Below the pieces are notes generated by a model, which searched no databases, was not told the origin of the DNA, and was given only the letters and a program-made list of their open reading frames with translations. From Anaerovibrio sp. (GTDB taxonomy: Bacteria > Bacillota > Negativicutes > Selenomonadales > Selenomonadaceae), in contig JAFVER010000022.1 of the NCBI GenBank assembly GCA_017475925.1, positions 1 to 35,293 of the forward strand: a stretch of DNA of 35,293 nucleotides, in the 5' to 3' direction. This document shows positions 16,426 through 25,678 of this stretch, one piece after another; position 1 is the first letter of the stretch; every line of letters begins with the position of its first letter. The position numbers were made by a program, and so were the translations under genes.

Positions 16426-17106
16426 TCACAAATCGTCAATTCCCTTGGCCAATCCGTCACGCTGCAGGCAAAAAATAAGCTTTACCAGCTTATCCTGTAC
16501 CTTACGATTTACCGAAACATACTCTGCAGCTATTTGGTATTTTATTTCGCCGTTGACAGCCACTTCCACACATCTGACCACCTTACTCATAATCTGTACC
16601 AGACCAATATCCGGTACATTATCAAGCTCCACCGAAACCTTACTGCCCAAAGCCAGTGGCCTGTTAAGCAAAAAGCATATACCGCTGCCGCTTAAATCCT
16701 GAGTGGAGGTAATTATCATAGGTTCAATGGTGCCGTCAGACCTAATAGGTCTTACAACCACGGTCTGATTGGTTTTCACACGAACAAACTCCCGATATTG
16801 AATTTTCTGAACCCTAGCCGGCATATCCACATACCATACTGGGATATCATCCTCGCCCCCATCCCGGTAAGCTGTATTGAATTTATAAAAGCACCGTCCA
16901 TCAAACACCTTGCATGAAATAACCGTTCCAGGCTCTACCGTAAGCTTGACATGATTTTCATCCACCGGCAAATCCAATACCAGAGTATGCCCCTTTATAT
17001 CCTCCAGCATACTGGAATAAGCATGGTTATCCCCCGGAAGCGAAACCTCCATTAGCTGTCCCAATCTTAAAACTGCATTTCCTCTAACAAATACTGGCTT
17101 ATTCAA
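16426..17106 (-). CDS. PilZ-domain c-di-GMP flagellar brake (YcgR-like)
   Basis: 226 residues. An N-terminal YcgR-type beta domain (about 1-95) is followed by a PilZ domain with both c-di-GMP motifs: R105-x3-R109 in YREFVRVK and D137-L-S-G-S-G142. In other bacteria such proteins bind the switch or motor at high c-di-GMP and slow the flagellum. The TTG start at 17106 follows AGTGGTGAG. It is separated from flhG by a 336-bp structured gap and from cheB by 12 bases, so it heads the downstream chemotaxis part of the operon. Confidence 0.9.
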   Translation of the reverse strand: MNKPVFVRGNAVLRLGQLMEVSLPGDNHAYSSMLEDIKGHTLVLDLPVDENHVKLTVEPGTVISCKVFDGRCFYKFNTAYRDGGEDDIPVWYVDMPARVQKIQYREFVRVKTNQTVVVRPIRSDGTIEPMIITSTQDLSGSGICFLLNRPLALGSKVSVELDNVPDIGLVQIMSKVVRCVEVAVNGEIKYQIAAEYVSVNRKVQDKLVKLIFCLQRDGLAKGIDDL

Positions 17107-17442
17107 AAACTCACCACTTCCGTTTTCCCTGCACTAACGGGGGACAAGGCTTCCTCTTTTCAGGAGGGAGGCCCATAGCGTTCAATGTCTACTGTTCAAC
17201 TTCAAGGTCATCTTGTTTCACCCTGAGCCAACGGGCGCTAAGGCTCCCTCCTCTTTAGGTGGAAGATAAGCGCCCATAAGCTCAGGATTTACCCAACTAA
17301 CATTCAGTAGGAGTTTGAAGCTCCCACTGAATAAGTCTCGTTTCACAGGACACTTTCACATAGGGCGTGTTGTCCAATCATCTTTGCCTTTTGGATATTT
17401 CCGCAATGCTCAGGATTAATTTGACTATTCTAAATAAAAAAG
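17107..17442 (-). other. 336-bp gene-free gap with nested RNA-like hairpins
   Basis: No coding frame is supported. Hairpin A (17222-17286) has nested arms CCTGAGC/GCTCAGG, GGGCGCT/AGCGCCC and a 9-bp inner stem (17244-17252 with 17257-17265) with one mismatch. Hairpin B (17302-17332) has ATTCAGT/ACTGAAT plus GGAG/CTCC. A weaker stem GGACA/TGTCC is at 17348-17375 and another imperfect G/C-rich inverted repeat at about 17149-17174. Two imperfect positions (17246/17263 in A, 17309/17325 in B) become G-U pairs if transcribed from the minus strand, as the operon is. It could be a cis-acting RNA, a REP-like repeat, or the relic of a palindrome-ended transposon. Confidence 0.6.
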
Positions 17443-18354
17443 CTATGACCTGAATATTCTTTTCAAAAATCCTCGCCAGCCCAATTTTACTTTTTCCTGA
17501 TGACCATTAAGCAGGCCCTTGGCTATGGATAAAATACAACGGGAAGATATGGACTCCGGATACCCGGCCATAACCGGTACCTGCTGTCTGACGGACTTTA
17601 TCATCATTTGATCGTCATATATATACCCTAAACATTCTACAGAAATCTTCAAAAACCTTTCAGCGGTTCTAGATAATGTTCCTACAACCTCACGAATTTC
17701 CGGTTCGTCAATTACACGATTTACAATGAGCTTTAGATTTGGATTATCTGAAATACTGCTGTAGCCCTTCATAACAGCATAGGCATCCGTCAGGGCCGTA
17801 GGCTCCGGCGTAGTTATCAGCAGCACCTCATCAGCCGCAGAAATAAAATCGAGGACATTGCCACCAATCCCCGCCCCTGTATCGATTAAAATAATATCTG
17901 CCCACTCTTCACAGCCTGCTAATTTTCTAAAAAGTATATCCCGTTCCGTTGATGTAAGCTCCATAGCATGCTCCATCCCTGAGCCACCGGAAATGTAGCT
18001 TACCCCATAGGGACCTCTTAACAGAACATCCTCCAGGGCCACATCTGACTCCAAAAGGGACATGAGATTTATTCTTGAGGTAGTGCCCAGCAATATATCT
18101 ACATTGGCCATGCCCATATCAGCATCAATAATTATTACCCGCTTTCCCATATTGCCCAGGGCTATTGCAAGATTTACTGTAAGATTTGTCTTACCTACTC
18201 CACCCTTGCCACTGGTTATAGCTATGGTTCTGGGCCCCCTGTTTGCTGACAATTTTTCTGGCTTTGAATTTTCCTGTATATTGTTTGATTTATTATCAGA
18301 TCTTGGATGTTTATCCTCAATCATTCTTCGCAGTCTTGCTGCCTGATCATTCAT
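17443..18354 (-). CDS. flhG: MinD-like ATPase FlhG (YlxH)
   Basis: 303 residues. SIMIBI-class ATPase with the deviant Walker A SGKGGVGKTN at about residues 48-57, switch I DADMGMANVDIL, and Walker B IILIDTGAGIG. In other bacteria FlhG limits flagellar number and stimulates the FlhF GTPase. It begins 7 bases after the flhF reading frame ends. The N-terminal approximately 40 residues are basic and polar, as in FlhG proteins that carry an FlhF-activating N-terminus. Confidence 0.94.
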   Translation of the reverse strand: MNDQAARLRRMIEDKHPRSDNKSNNIQENSKPEKLSANRGPRTIAITSGKGGVGKTNLTVNLAIALGNMGKRVIIIDADMGMANVDILLGTTSRINLMSLLESDVALEDVLLRGPYGVSYISGGSGMEHAMELTSTERDILFRKLAGCEEWADIILIDTGAGIGGNVLDFISAADEVLLITTPEPTALTDAYAVMKGYSSISDNPNLKLIVNRVIDEPEIREVVGTLSRTAERFLKISVECLGYIYDDQMMIKSVRQQVPVMAGYPESISSRCILSIAKGLLNGHQEKVKLGWRGFLKRIFRS

Positions 18355-18360
18355 ATCAAT

Positions 18361-20082
18361 CTACCTCAGAAGCATTTCTGCCAATTTGCCGAAGCTGGCA
18401 GGTATTATGTCATCAGGAACTCTCTGCCCGGTTGTCAAATAAGACAGGGCAATTTTTCTTTTATACAAAAGGTTCAGCAAAATACCTAAAGAACTGGTCT
18501 CATCAGTTTTTGTAAAAATAATCCTGTCTGGAGCACATACTGAGAACCGCTTTAAAATTTCCTCAGCATCACGGTTTTTGGTAGTAGCACTAAGTACCAG
18601 ATGCTTCTCTATTTCAAAATCCACTGTTAGCAGGTCACAAAGCTCCTTAACCTGAAACTCGTTAAACTGACTGCGGCCAGCGGTGTCGATAAGAATAAGC
18701 TTTTTATCTGAATGCTTTTTGATAGCCTGCTGCAATGCCTCAGAAGAAATCACGACCTCCAATGGCAGCCCCATGATATTTGCATAGGTCTGCAGCTGCT
18801 CCTTTGCTGCTATGCGATATGTATCCGCCGTAATAACAGCTGCGCTTACTGCATTATCCAACACAAACTTTGCGGCAATTTTGGCAAGGGTAGTAGTCTT
18901 TCCTACTCACGTAGGGCCAATAAGTGCCACAATTTTAGGCTTGTCTGAGAAAAGAGTGATGCCAGTTGCCACCCGAACTGTACGTTTAAGGTATTTCTCC
19001 AAGATTTTATGAGCCTTATCTGATTCCTTGCTTACAAGTATCTCAGCTCCCGTAAGCTTACGAACCATATCCTCAACTATTTTATCCTCCACATCGCAGT
19101 CCAGCATAGCCTGCTGAAGAGTTATTTCCTCAGGCTTATTTGTATCACTGCTCATGCGGACTAAGGCTTCCTTCATTTCATCCAGCTCATTTTGCAGGGA
19201 CTGGATTTTTTCCTGATCAACCTCTGCCTGCTTTTCGGCCTGGGCCTTAGCCTCAGTAAGCTGCTCTTCTTTTTTTATAAGCTCCGCATTTTTTTCAGCC
19301 AATGTCTTTGCATCCTCAGCCGCCTTGACTTTAGCTGCACTATCATCAGCTACCTCTTTATTTGCAGCAACATTTTTAGTTACAACACTATTAGTATTAT
19401 CTACGTTTTCATTATTATTTGTTTTTGTAGCATTTAAGGCACTTAGATCCGACAAGGTATTTTCTACTATCGGCTCAGTTGCCGTATGTTCCATAGGCTT
19501 TATTATACGCGGTGCCCGTATTGTATTTTCTCCGTTAGGCGATGCACCACGATCTCCCTCTAGGCTGGCTTCACCTAATGTATTCCCTTCGCTGGCTTCC
19601 TTAATTCTTTCCAATGAAGACAATATATCACTGAAGGTATGCATACTCTGGCCATGACCGGCATCGTATTGATTCGCCCGGTTCTGGGCTTCATCTACAC
19701 TTTGCTGAGTTCCAGCCGTCTGATACTGACTGGCAGCTGTTCGCGGCGAAATCACCGAAGGTATTACTACCTCATCCTGTCCCCCATCTGACACTGGTGG
19801 TTGTGAGGCTGTATGATCAGCCGGAATCTCATGCTGGCTCTGAATTGTACCTGTATTTTGCTTTCTTACTCGGCCACGCCGACCTGTAGCTTTAACAGGA
19901 CGTTGCTGCGGAACCTCCTCCACTGCCACAATAACCTCAAAGATTTCTTTAGCGCCGATGCCAAATAGTCCGCCTTCTTTTTTTCTGCTTTGATGTAACA
20001 GCATAGCATCCGGCCCTAATTCAGCCTTGGCATTTGCCATGGCCTCCTTAAAGGAAGGCGCCCTGAATGTCTTTACAATCAC
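18361..20082 (-). pseudogene. flhF: Flagellar GTPase FlhF, interrupted by in-frame TGA in the P-loop
   Basis: SRP-type GTPase that places flagella. The frame starts with GTG at 20082 directly after the flhA stop (ribosome-binding site GGTGGTGA) and would give about 573 residues. The N-terminal B-domain is followed by a long variable linker with a coiled coil (about 245-330), then the NG GTPase domain. After GPT (389-391) the codon at 18907-18909 is TGA, followed in the same frame by VGKTTT; the family has GPTGVGKTT, so a glycine codon (one-base change from GGA) is replaced by stop. Later motifs are intact: DTYRIAAKEQL, DTAGRSQFN, FTKTDE, TTGQRVPDD. Either a recent nonsense mutation or a sequence error; the upstream 391 residues alone would lack a working GTPase. 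Confidence 0.9.
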
Positions 20083-22155
20083 TTAAATCTTCACCACCCC
20101 AATAATCTGCAGCTCAACACTCTGTTCAATCTCAGCATGCGAAAGCACAATAATTCCAGGTACCGAACGCTCCACCAGCTTTCGGAAATACAACCGCACT
20201 GTCGGACTTGTGAGAATAATCGGCTGATAACCCATATCGGTAAGCTTCTGGAGCTCTCCACCAAGGGATGTGATAATTTTCTGCATTGTATCCGGGTCCA
20301 TGCTTACATAAGAGCCTCGATCCGTCCGTTGTACCGCACCAGCAATGCGGTTTTCAATGGTTGGATCCAAAGTAATACACGTAAGCTGATTATTCTGAGT
20401 ATATTGCTGAGTAATCTGTCTGGACAAAGCATGTCTTACATATTCTGTTAAAATTTCAGTGTCCTTGGTGGCCCGGGCATAATCTGCCAAAACCTCCAAA
20501 ATAGTAGCCATATCCCTGATGGATACACGTTCCCGCAGGAGATTTGCCAATACCTTTTGAATTTCACCTACATTCATCAGGTCAGGGATAATCTCATCCA
20601 CAAGGGAAGAATTGGTCTTCCGGGCATTGTCAACCAGATTCTGAGTTTCCTGACGACCGAGGATTTCATCAGCATGAGCCTTAATGACCTCAGTAAGGTG
20701 AGTTGCCAAAACTGATACTGCATCAACCACGGTATAGCCATTTAGCTCTGCCTGTTCACGGGAAGCCTCAGGAATCCACAGGGCTGGTAAGCCAAAGGCA
20801 GGCTCTGTTGTTTCAATACCCTGAATCTCCTCAAATACTGTTCCTGAATTCATTGCCAGAAAATGGTCTAAAAGCAGCTCCCCCTTGGCGATTTCGATGC
20901 CCTTCAGCTTTATAATATAGGCATTTGGCTTTATTTGAATATTATCACGAATACGAATTGTCGGTACAACAAGCCCCAGCTCCAAAGCACATTGGCGCCT
21001 TATCATTACAATACGATCCAGCAAATCGCCCCCCTGCCCTGTATCTACAAGGGGAATAAGGCTATATCCAATTTCCAGCTCCATAGGATCAACCTGAAGC
21101 AATGAAACAATATTCTCTGGCTTGGTAGCCTCTGTTTTGCTCTTTTCCTTTTTCTGAACGGTGGCAGTTTCCTCTACAGCCTTTTCCTTGCGGGTCTTGC
21201 TGTAGCCAATATAACCACATACTGCCGCCAAAACACTGAATGGAAGGCCTGGCAGGCCAGGAACTAGGGCCAATGCCAGGAGAACACCGGCAGCTATAAG
21301 AAATACTCTGGCATTTCTTCCAAGCTGTGATACCAAATCATATCCCAAATTGCTCTCTGAAGCTGCTCTGGTAACTATAATACCAGTAGCCGTGGATATC
21401 AAAAGGGCCGGAATCTGGTTTACCAGGCCCTCACCTACCGTAAGGAGAGTATAGTTGGACAACGCCTGAGTTACCGTTAAATTTCTCTGTACCATACCGA
21501 TGACAAAGCCACCAGTAATGTTTATCAAAATGATGATGATAGCTGCAATGGCATCACCCTTTACGAACTTACTGGCACCATCCATGGCCCCGTAAAAGTC
21601 AGCTTCGCGCTGAATTTTCATACGCCGTTCGCTGGCTTCCGCATCAGTTATGGCACCCTGATTCAAATCTGCATCAATGGACATCTGCTTACCTGGCATT
21701 GCATCCAATGTAAAACGGGCCGATACCTCAGCTACACGTTCAGCACCCTTTGTAATAACAATAAACTGAATGATAATAAGAATTATAAAAATTATAAAGC
21801 CTACTACTGCATTACCACCAACTACGAAATTACCAAAGGACATTATAACCTCACCGGCATAGCCCTCAAGGAGAATTAGTCGCGTTGATGAAACGTTCAG
21901 CGCCAACCTAAAAAGGGTGGTTATCAGCAACAAGGAAGGAAACACTGATAAATCCAGTGCCTCCACGTTATAGATTGCCGCCATAACAACCACCAAGGCC
22001 AATGTGATATTCATACACAAAAGCAAATCCAGCAGCATTGTAGGCAACGGAATAATCATCATTACAACGATGGTTACTATGCCTACAGCTACCAGAATAT
22101 CACTATATTTTGTTATAAAACTGCCCTTTTCAGCAGACATATCAGAAGCAGCCAT
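20083..22155 (-). CDS. flhA: Flagellar export gate protein FlhA
   Basis: 690 residues. The N-terminal membrane half (about 1-330, around eight helices) contains the FHIPEP-type conserved block AEVSARFTLDAMPGKQMSIDAD-like segment at about residues 143-165 and the cytoplasmic loop EADFYGAMDGASKFVKGD. A charged linker is followed by the large cytoplasmic domain that binds chaperone-substrate complexes. It forms a nonameric ring in the flagellar type III export gate. It follows flhB by about 16 bases. Confidence 0.97.
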   Translation of the reverse strand: MAASDMSAEKGSFITKYSDILVAVGIVTIVVMMIIPLPTMLLDLLLCMNITLALVVVMAAIYNVEALDLSVFPSLLLITTLFRLALNVSSTRLILLEGYAGEVIMSFGNFVVGGNAVVGFIIFIILIIIQFIVITKGAERVAEVSARFTLDAMPGKQMSIDADLNQGAITDAEASERRMKIQREADFYGAMDGASKFVKGDAIAAIIIILINITGGFVIGMVQRNLTVTQALSNYTLLTVGEGLVNQIPALLISTATGIIVTRAASESNLGYDLVSQLGRNARVFLIAAGVLLALALVPGLPGLPFSVLAAVCGYIGYSKTRKEKAVEETATVQKKEKSKTEATKPENIVSLLQVDPMELEIGYSLIPLVDTGQGGDLLDRIVMIRRQCALELGLVVPTIRIRDNIQIKPNAYIIKLKGIEIAKGELLLDHFLAMNSGTVFEEIQGIETTEPAFGLPALWIPEASREQAELNGYTVVDAVSVLATHLTEVIKAHADEILGRQETQNLVDNARKTNSSLVDEIIPDLMNVGEIQKVLANLLRERVSIRDMATILEVLADYARATKDTEILTEYVRHALSRQITQQYTQNNQLTCITLDPTIENRIAGAVQRTDRGSYVSMDPDTMQKIITSLGGELQKLTDMGYQPIILTSPTVRLYFRKLVERSVPGIIVLSHAEIEQSVELQIIGVVKI

Positions 22156-22171
22156 AGTATTCTCCTAACTA

Positions 22172-23332
22172 TCAAGCATACTTATTTCTGTTTTTGTTCT
22201 TGAGCCTATAAACATATGCCAATACCTCAGCCACAGCCTTGTACAGCTCCTGAGGAATGACACCTCCCACCTCTACTGCGGCGTAAATCGCCCGAGCAAG
22301 AGGTTTATTCTCAACAATCGGAATCCGGCTTTCCCGGGCAAGCTCCTTGATTTTCTGTGCCACAAGATCCTGCCCCTTAGCCACTACTATAGGTGCTGAC
22401 ATACCAGATTCGTATTTCAGTGCCACAGCAAAATGGGTTGGGTTTGTTACGATTACATCCGCCTTCGGAACCTCCTGCATCATACGGGCCATAGCCATTT
22501 GACGCTGTTTCTGACGGATTTTACCCTTTATTTTCGGATCTCCTTCCTGCTGCTTAAACTCCTCTTTTACCTCCTGCTTTGACATCTTCAGATCCTGATT
22601 ATTTTGCCATTTCTGATAGGCATAGTCCATTGCTGCCATTATCATGAAAACTCCAATAATCTTAAACGCCAAAGTAAATATGGAATCTGACATCTTGTTT
22701 AATCCAGCCATCAAATCCATATAAATCAGCTTTGGAATCTGAAAAATCTCATCAGATAAATAAGAAAAAACAAAATATCCAATGATAACAATTTTTATTA
22801 AGGACTTTACCAGCTCAACCAAGGAACGCTTGGAAAACATCCGTTTGAAGCCACTAATAGGACTCAGCTTTCCCGGATTGAACTGCAGCTGCTCCGTAGT
22901 AAACATAAAGCCTACCTGAGCAATATTCATGGCCAGACCTATTATCATAATAAAAACCATCAATGGCATAGATGTTTTGGCCAAAAGGATTATCATGCCA
23001 ATAAACATCTGCATGATACTTTCCTCGTTTATGTCAGCATTGAGATTACCAAATATATATGTGGAATAATTCATAATCTCGGCTATGGCATTGCCACCCA
23101 ACAGCCGCAGGATTAAAAAGCCCACCAGTAAAACGAAGGCAGCGTTGACCTCCTGGCTTCGTCCAACCTGCCCCTTTTTCCTGGCATCAGCCTTTCGCTT
23201 GGCAGTTGGTTCCTCGGTTTTTTCGCCAGCAAACAGCTGAAGGTCAAGCTTGAAGAAATTAAATCTATATGGTTTATTGTATTGCTCGCAGGACGATGAC
23301 AATATTTCCATAGATTTCATTGAACAGCACAT
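22172..23332 (-). CDS. flhB: Flagellar export gate switch protein FlhB
   Basis: Up to 386 residues. After a short N-terminus comes the family block LQLFAGEKTEEPTAKR, four membrane helices, then the cytoplasmic domain with the autocleavage site N297-P-T-H300, where cleavage switches export from hook to filament substrates. The start is uncertain: the open frame reaches back to 23332, overlapping fliR by 59 bases, and no clear ribosome-binding site was seen; the ATG at 23311 is an alternative. Any usable start overlaps fliR, so translation is coupled. Some clostridia have fliR and flhB fused. Confidence 0.93.
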   Translation of the reverse strand: MCCSMKSMEILSSSCEQYNKPYRFNFFKLDLQLFAGEKTEEPTAKRKADARKKGQVGRSQEVNAAFVLLVGFLILRLLGGNAIAEIMNYSTYIFGNLNADINEESIMQMFIGMIILLAKTSMPLMVFIMIIGLAMNIAQVGFMFTTEQLQFNPGKLSPISGFKRMFSKRSLVELVKSLIKIVIIGYFVFSYLSDEIFQIPKLIYMDLMAGLNKMSDSIFTLAFKIIGVFMIMAAMDYAYQKWQNNQDLKMSKQEVKEEFKQQEGDPKIKGKIRQKQRQMAMARMMQEVPKADVIVTNPTHFAVALKYESGMSAPIVVAKGQDLVAQKIKELARESRIPIVENKPLARAIYAAVEVGGVIPQELYKAVAEVLAYVYRLKNKNRNKYA

Positions 23333-24056
23333 CCAAAAACAATATATAGAAAGGAATTATCATTGCCAGCACAAATATGCCTACAATAATCTGCATAGGA
23401 ATACCTACAACAAAGATATTTAACTGAGGCATGGTGCGGGCCAAAATTCCCAGGGAAACATTAGTAATTAAAATTGCAAAGGTTATCGGCAAAGCGATTT
23501 TTACACCAGTAACAAAAACACCGGCGGTAAAATCCGTTATCATCTCTGCCAAAGAGTTATCATAATGAAGTCCTACCAATGGAATAGCGTCAAAGCTACG
23601 TACAAGTGCAGCCAAAAGCATGTGATGACCATTTGTAGTCAAAAAAACTATCAGCATCAGATAATAAAGGAGGCTACCGATAAGCGGAGCCTGTTGGCCT
23701 GATGTGGGATCCATCTCATTTACTACTGCAAAGCCGGCCTGCATATCCATCATTTTGCCGGCGAAATTAACCGCCTGCATGGTTACATACGCCACAAAAC
23801 CAATAAGCCACCCTACAAAAAGCTCAGATATTACATTTATAACATATCCTAAAAGGGATGGTGGAGCCTCAATTGCTGTATTTTGATCTACAACAGGAAA
23901 CATCACCATTGTAATAGCAAATGCAAGCCCTGCCCGAAAATAAATCGGTATGTTCTGACTGCCATAAAATGGAGCAATTAGAAAAATCCCGCTTATCCTG
24001 GTCAGCATCAACAGGAAAACCGCAGCATGATTTTGCAGCAATTCATAAAAGTCCAA
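23274..24056 (-). CDS. fliR: Flagellar export apparatus protein FliR
   Basis: 260 residues, integral membrane protein with about six helices, typical FliR length. Features include the N-terminal LTRISGIFLIAPFYGSQNIP, the central VNFAGKMMDMQAGFAVVNEMDPTSG-type motif (about residues 92-116) and the C-terminal PQLNIFVVGIPMQIIVGIF. It joins FliP and FliQ in the core export pore. Its 3' end overlaps the flhB frame. Confidence 0.96.
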   Translation of the reverse strand: MDFYELLQNHAAVFLLMLTRISGIFLIAPFYGSQNIPIYFRAGLAFAITMVMFPVVDQNTAIEAPPSLLGYVINVISELFVGWLIGFVAYVTMQAVNFAGKMMDMQAGFAVVNEMDPTSGQQAPLIGSLLYYLMLIVFLTTNGHHMLLAALVRSFDAIPLVGLHYDNSLAEMITDFTAGVFVTGVKIALPITFAILITNVSLGILARTMPQLNIFVVGIPMQIIVGIFVLAMIIPFYILFLDVLFNEIYGNIVIVLRAIQ

Positions 24057-24069
24057 CTAAATTACCTCA

Positions 24070-24339
24070 TTATTTAATGTAAAGTGGCAAATTTACAAAG
24101 GTATTTGTAAAATACTCCACCATTATTCTGAGCATCCATGGGCCAAAAATCAGTATAGCCACAAATACCGCTACAATTTTTGGTATAAATGCCAAGGTCT
24201 GCTCCTGAATGGATGTTGTTGCCTGAAAAACACTGACCATAAGGCCAACCATCAATCCTAGCCCAAGCATTGGCGCAGATACCAAAAGGACGACCCGCAG
24301 GGCCTCCTGGGCCAATTGTATTACAAGATCTCCCGACAC
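24070..24339 (-). CDS. fliQ: Flagellar export apparatus protein FliQ
   Basis: 89 residues with two membrane helices separated by QATTSIQEQTLAFIPKI, the conserved FliQ segment. It is part of the FliP-FliQ-FliR export pore and is encoded between fliP and fliR with gaps of 10-13 bases. Confidence 0.96.
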   Translation of the reverse strand: MSGDLVIQLAQEALRVVLLVSAPMLGLGLMVGLMVSVFQATTSIQEQTLAFIPKIVAVFVAILIFGPWMLRIMVEYFTNTFVNLPLYIK

Positions 24340-24349
24340 CTAATCACCC

Positions 24350-25108
24350 CTATTTAAAGCTGATTATCAGTGATTTAATCAGCAAATGCCATCCATCAAC
24401 CAAAACAAACAGCAATATCTTAAACGGCAATGAAATCATTACCGGTGGCAGCATCATCATACCCATTGACATAAGGGTACTGGCTACTATCATGTCAATT
24501 ACGATAAATGGTATATATATCATGAAGCCTATCTGAAAAGCCGTTTTCAACTCACTTATTACAAAGGCCGGAATAAGCGTAAAGGTAGATACCTCCTCCG
24601 GACCGTTTGGCCGTGGAGCGTCTGCCAGATTAACAAACATAGCCAAGTCTGCTTCCCTGGTCTGCCTAAACATAAACTCCCTCAAAGGCTCTACGGTATT
24701 GTTAATTGCCTCTTCCTGAGTAATCTGTCCTGCTAAATAGGGCTGCAAGCCATTTTCGTTGGCCTGACTCCAATATGGTGCCATTATATAAAAGGTCAAA
24801 AACAACGCCAATCCTATAATAACCATGTTTGGCGGACTAGTCTGAGTGGACATTGCATTACGCAAAAAACCAAGCACAACAACAATTCTGATAAAGGCAG
24901 TAGTCATTATCAAAATAGATGGTGCTATAGATAAAATTGTCAATACAGCCATCAGCTGCAGCGTAACTGCAACATCCTGGGGATTATCCGATGAGCCCAC
25001 ATCAATATTAACATTAGGTATAAGTGGTGCTGCAGAGGCATCACTTATACAACATAAAAATAAAAGCAGGCTCACTCCTATACAGAGCAGCCGCTGCAGC
25101 TTGGTCAA
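24350..25108 (-). CDS. fliP: Flagellar export apparatus protein FliP
   Basis: 252 residues. An N-terminal signal peptide (about 1-27, ending SDASAAP) is followed by IALSIAPSILIM-type and FIRIVVVLGFLRNAMSTQ segments, the periplasmic loop, and PAFVISELKTAFQIGFMIY leading into the final helices with MGMMMLPPVMISLPFK. The size and all conserved FliP blocks are present. It pairs with FliO, encoded upstream, for assembly of the export pore. Confidence 0.96.
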   Translation of the reverse strand: MTKLQRLLCIGVSLLLFLCCISDASAAPLIPNVNIDVGSSDNPQDVAVTLQLMAVLTILSIAPSILIMTTAFIRIVVVLGFLRNAMSTQTSPPNMVIIGLALFLTFYIMAPYWSQANENGLQPYLAGQITQEEAINNTVEPLREFMFRQTREADLAMFVNLADAPRPNGPEEVSTFTLIPAFVISELKTAFQIGFMIYIPFIVIDMIVASTLMSMGMMMLPPVMISLPFKILLFVLVDGWHLLIKSLIISFK

Positions 25109-25120
25109 GCTTCACAACCC

Positions 25121-25678
25121 CTATCTTCTACGCTTTATACTGTCCTTTATAAACGAAGGCACCCTTTGTGTCAATTGGTCCAAGGTTGACAGCTGGGACG
25201 CAAAAATATTGTCATCCAATGGCTGTTCTATAGACTGACTGCGTAGCCGTTCGATTTCCTGCGGGTCAGTCACCTCGCCCAGCAGTGTTACCTGATGCTC
25301 TGTAACACCCAGCATAAGTATTTTTCCTGCCAACTCAACGACACAAACTGATTTATTGGGTCCTAATGGCAAATGCTCCATTATCTTGCCACCACTTGAG
25401 GTGGTGGTATTGGCAAACCTGCCGCCTAAAAATTTAGACGCAAAATATGCCATGACAACCACAAAGGCAAATACAGCCAAAAGGCTGATTAAATATGCCA
25501 ATGTCGACCACCATGACATTTGAGAAGGTTGTGGATCGGTGTTTTCATAACCGGCCAAATAGCCACCGCCACCTGCCGAGTCAGCTGCCGCCAGACACTC
25601 CGGCGACAGCACCATCAACACCAATATAAAAATACATAGGACAGATGTCATGGAGCAGAAATGACTCCAGTTCTTCAT
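25121..25678 (-). CDS. fliO: Flagellar biosynthesis protein FliO
   Basis: 185 residues. An N-terminal signal-like hydrophobic stretch (about 10-31) is followed by one membrane helix (about 55-80) ending at a cytoplasmic FliO domain with LGPNKSVCVVELAGKILMLG, the most conserved segment. FliO helps assemble FliP. Its ATG overlaps the cheY stop (TGATG arrangement), showing translational coupling to cheY. Confidence 0.9.
   Translation of the reverse strand: MKNWSHFCSMTSVLCIFILVLMVLSPECLAAADSAGGGGYLAGYENTDPQPSQMSWWSTLAYLISLLAVFAFVVVMAYFASKFLGGRFANTTTSSGGKIMEHLPLGPNKSVCVVELAGKILMLGVTEHQVTLLGEVTDPQEIERLRSQSIEQPLDDNIFASQLSTLDQLTQRVPSFIKDSIKRRR

Noticed and set aside
18361..18864. Separate 167-residue gene downstream of flhF
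   Set aside because: It is in the same frame as flhF, lacks a ribosome-binding site and starts mid-domain; it is the C-terminal part of the interrupted flhF.
23480..23500. SigD-type -10 (GCCGATAA) on the minus strand
   Set aside because: It lies inside fliR coding sequence and the only TAAA upstream is 9 bases away instead of about 15.
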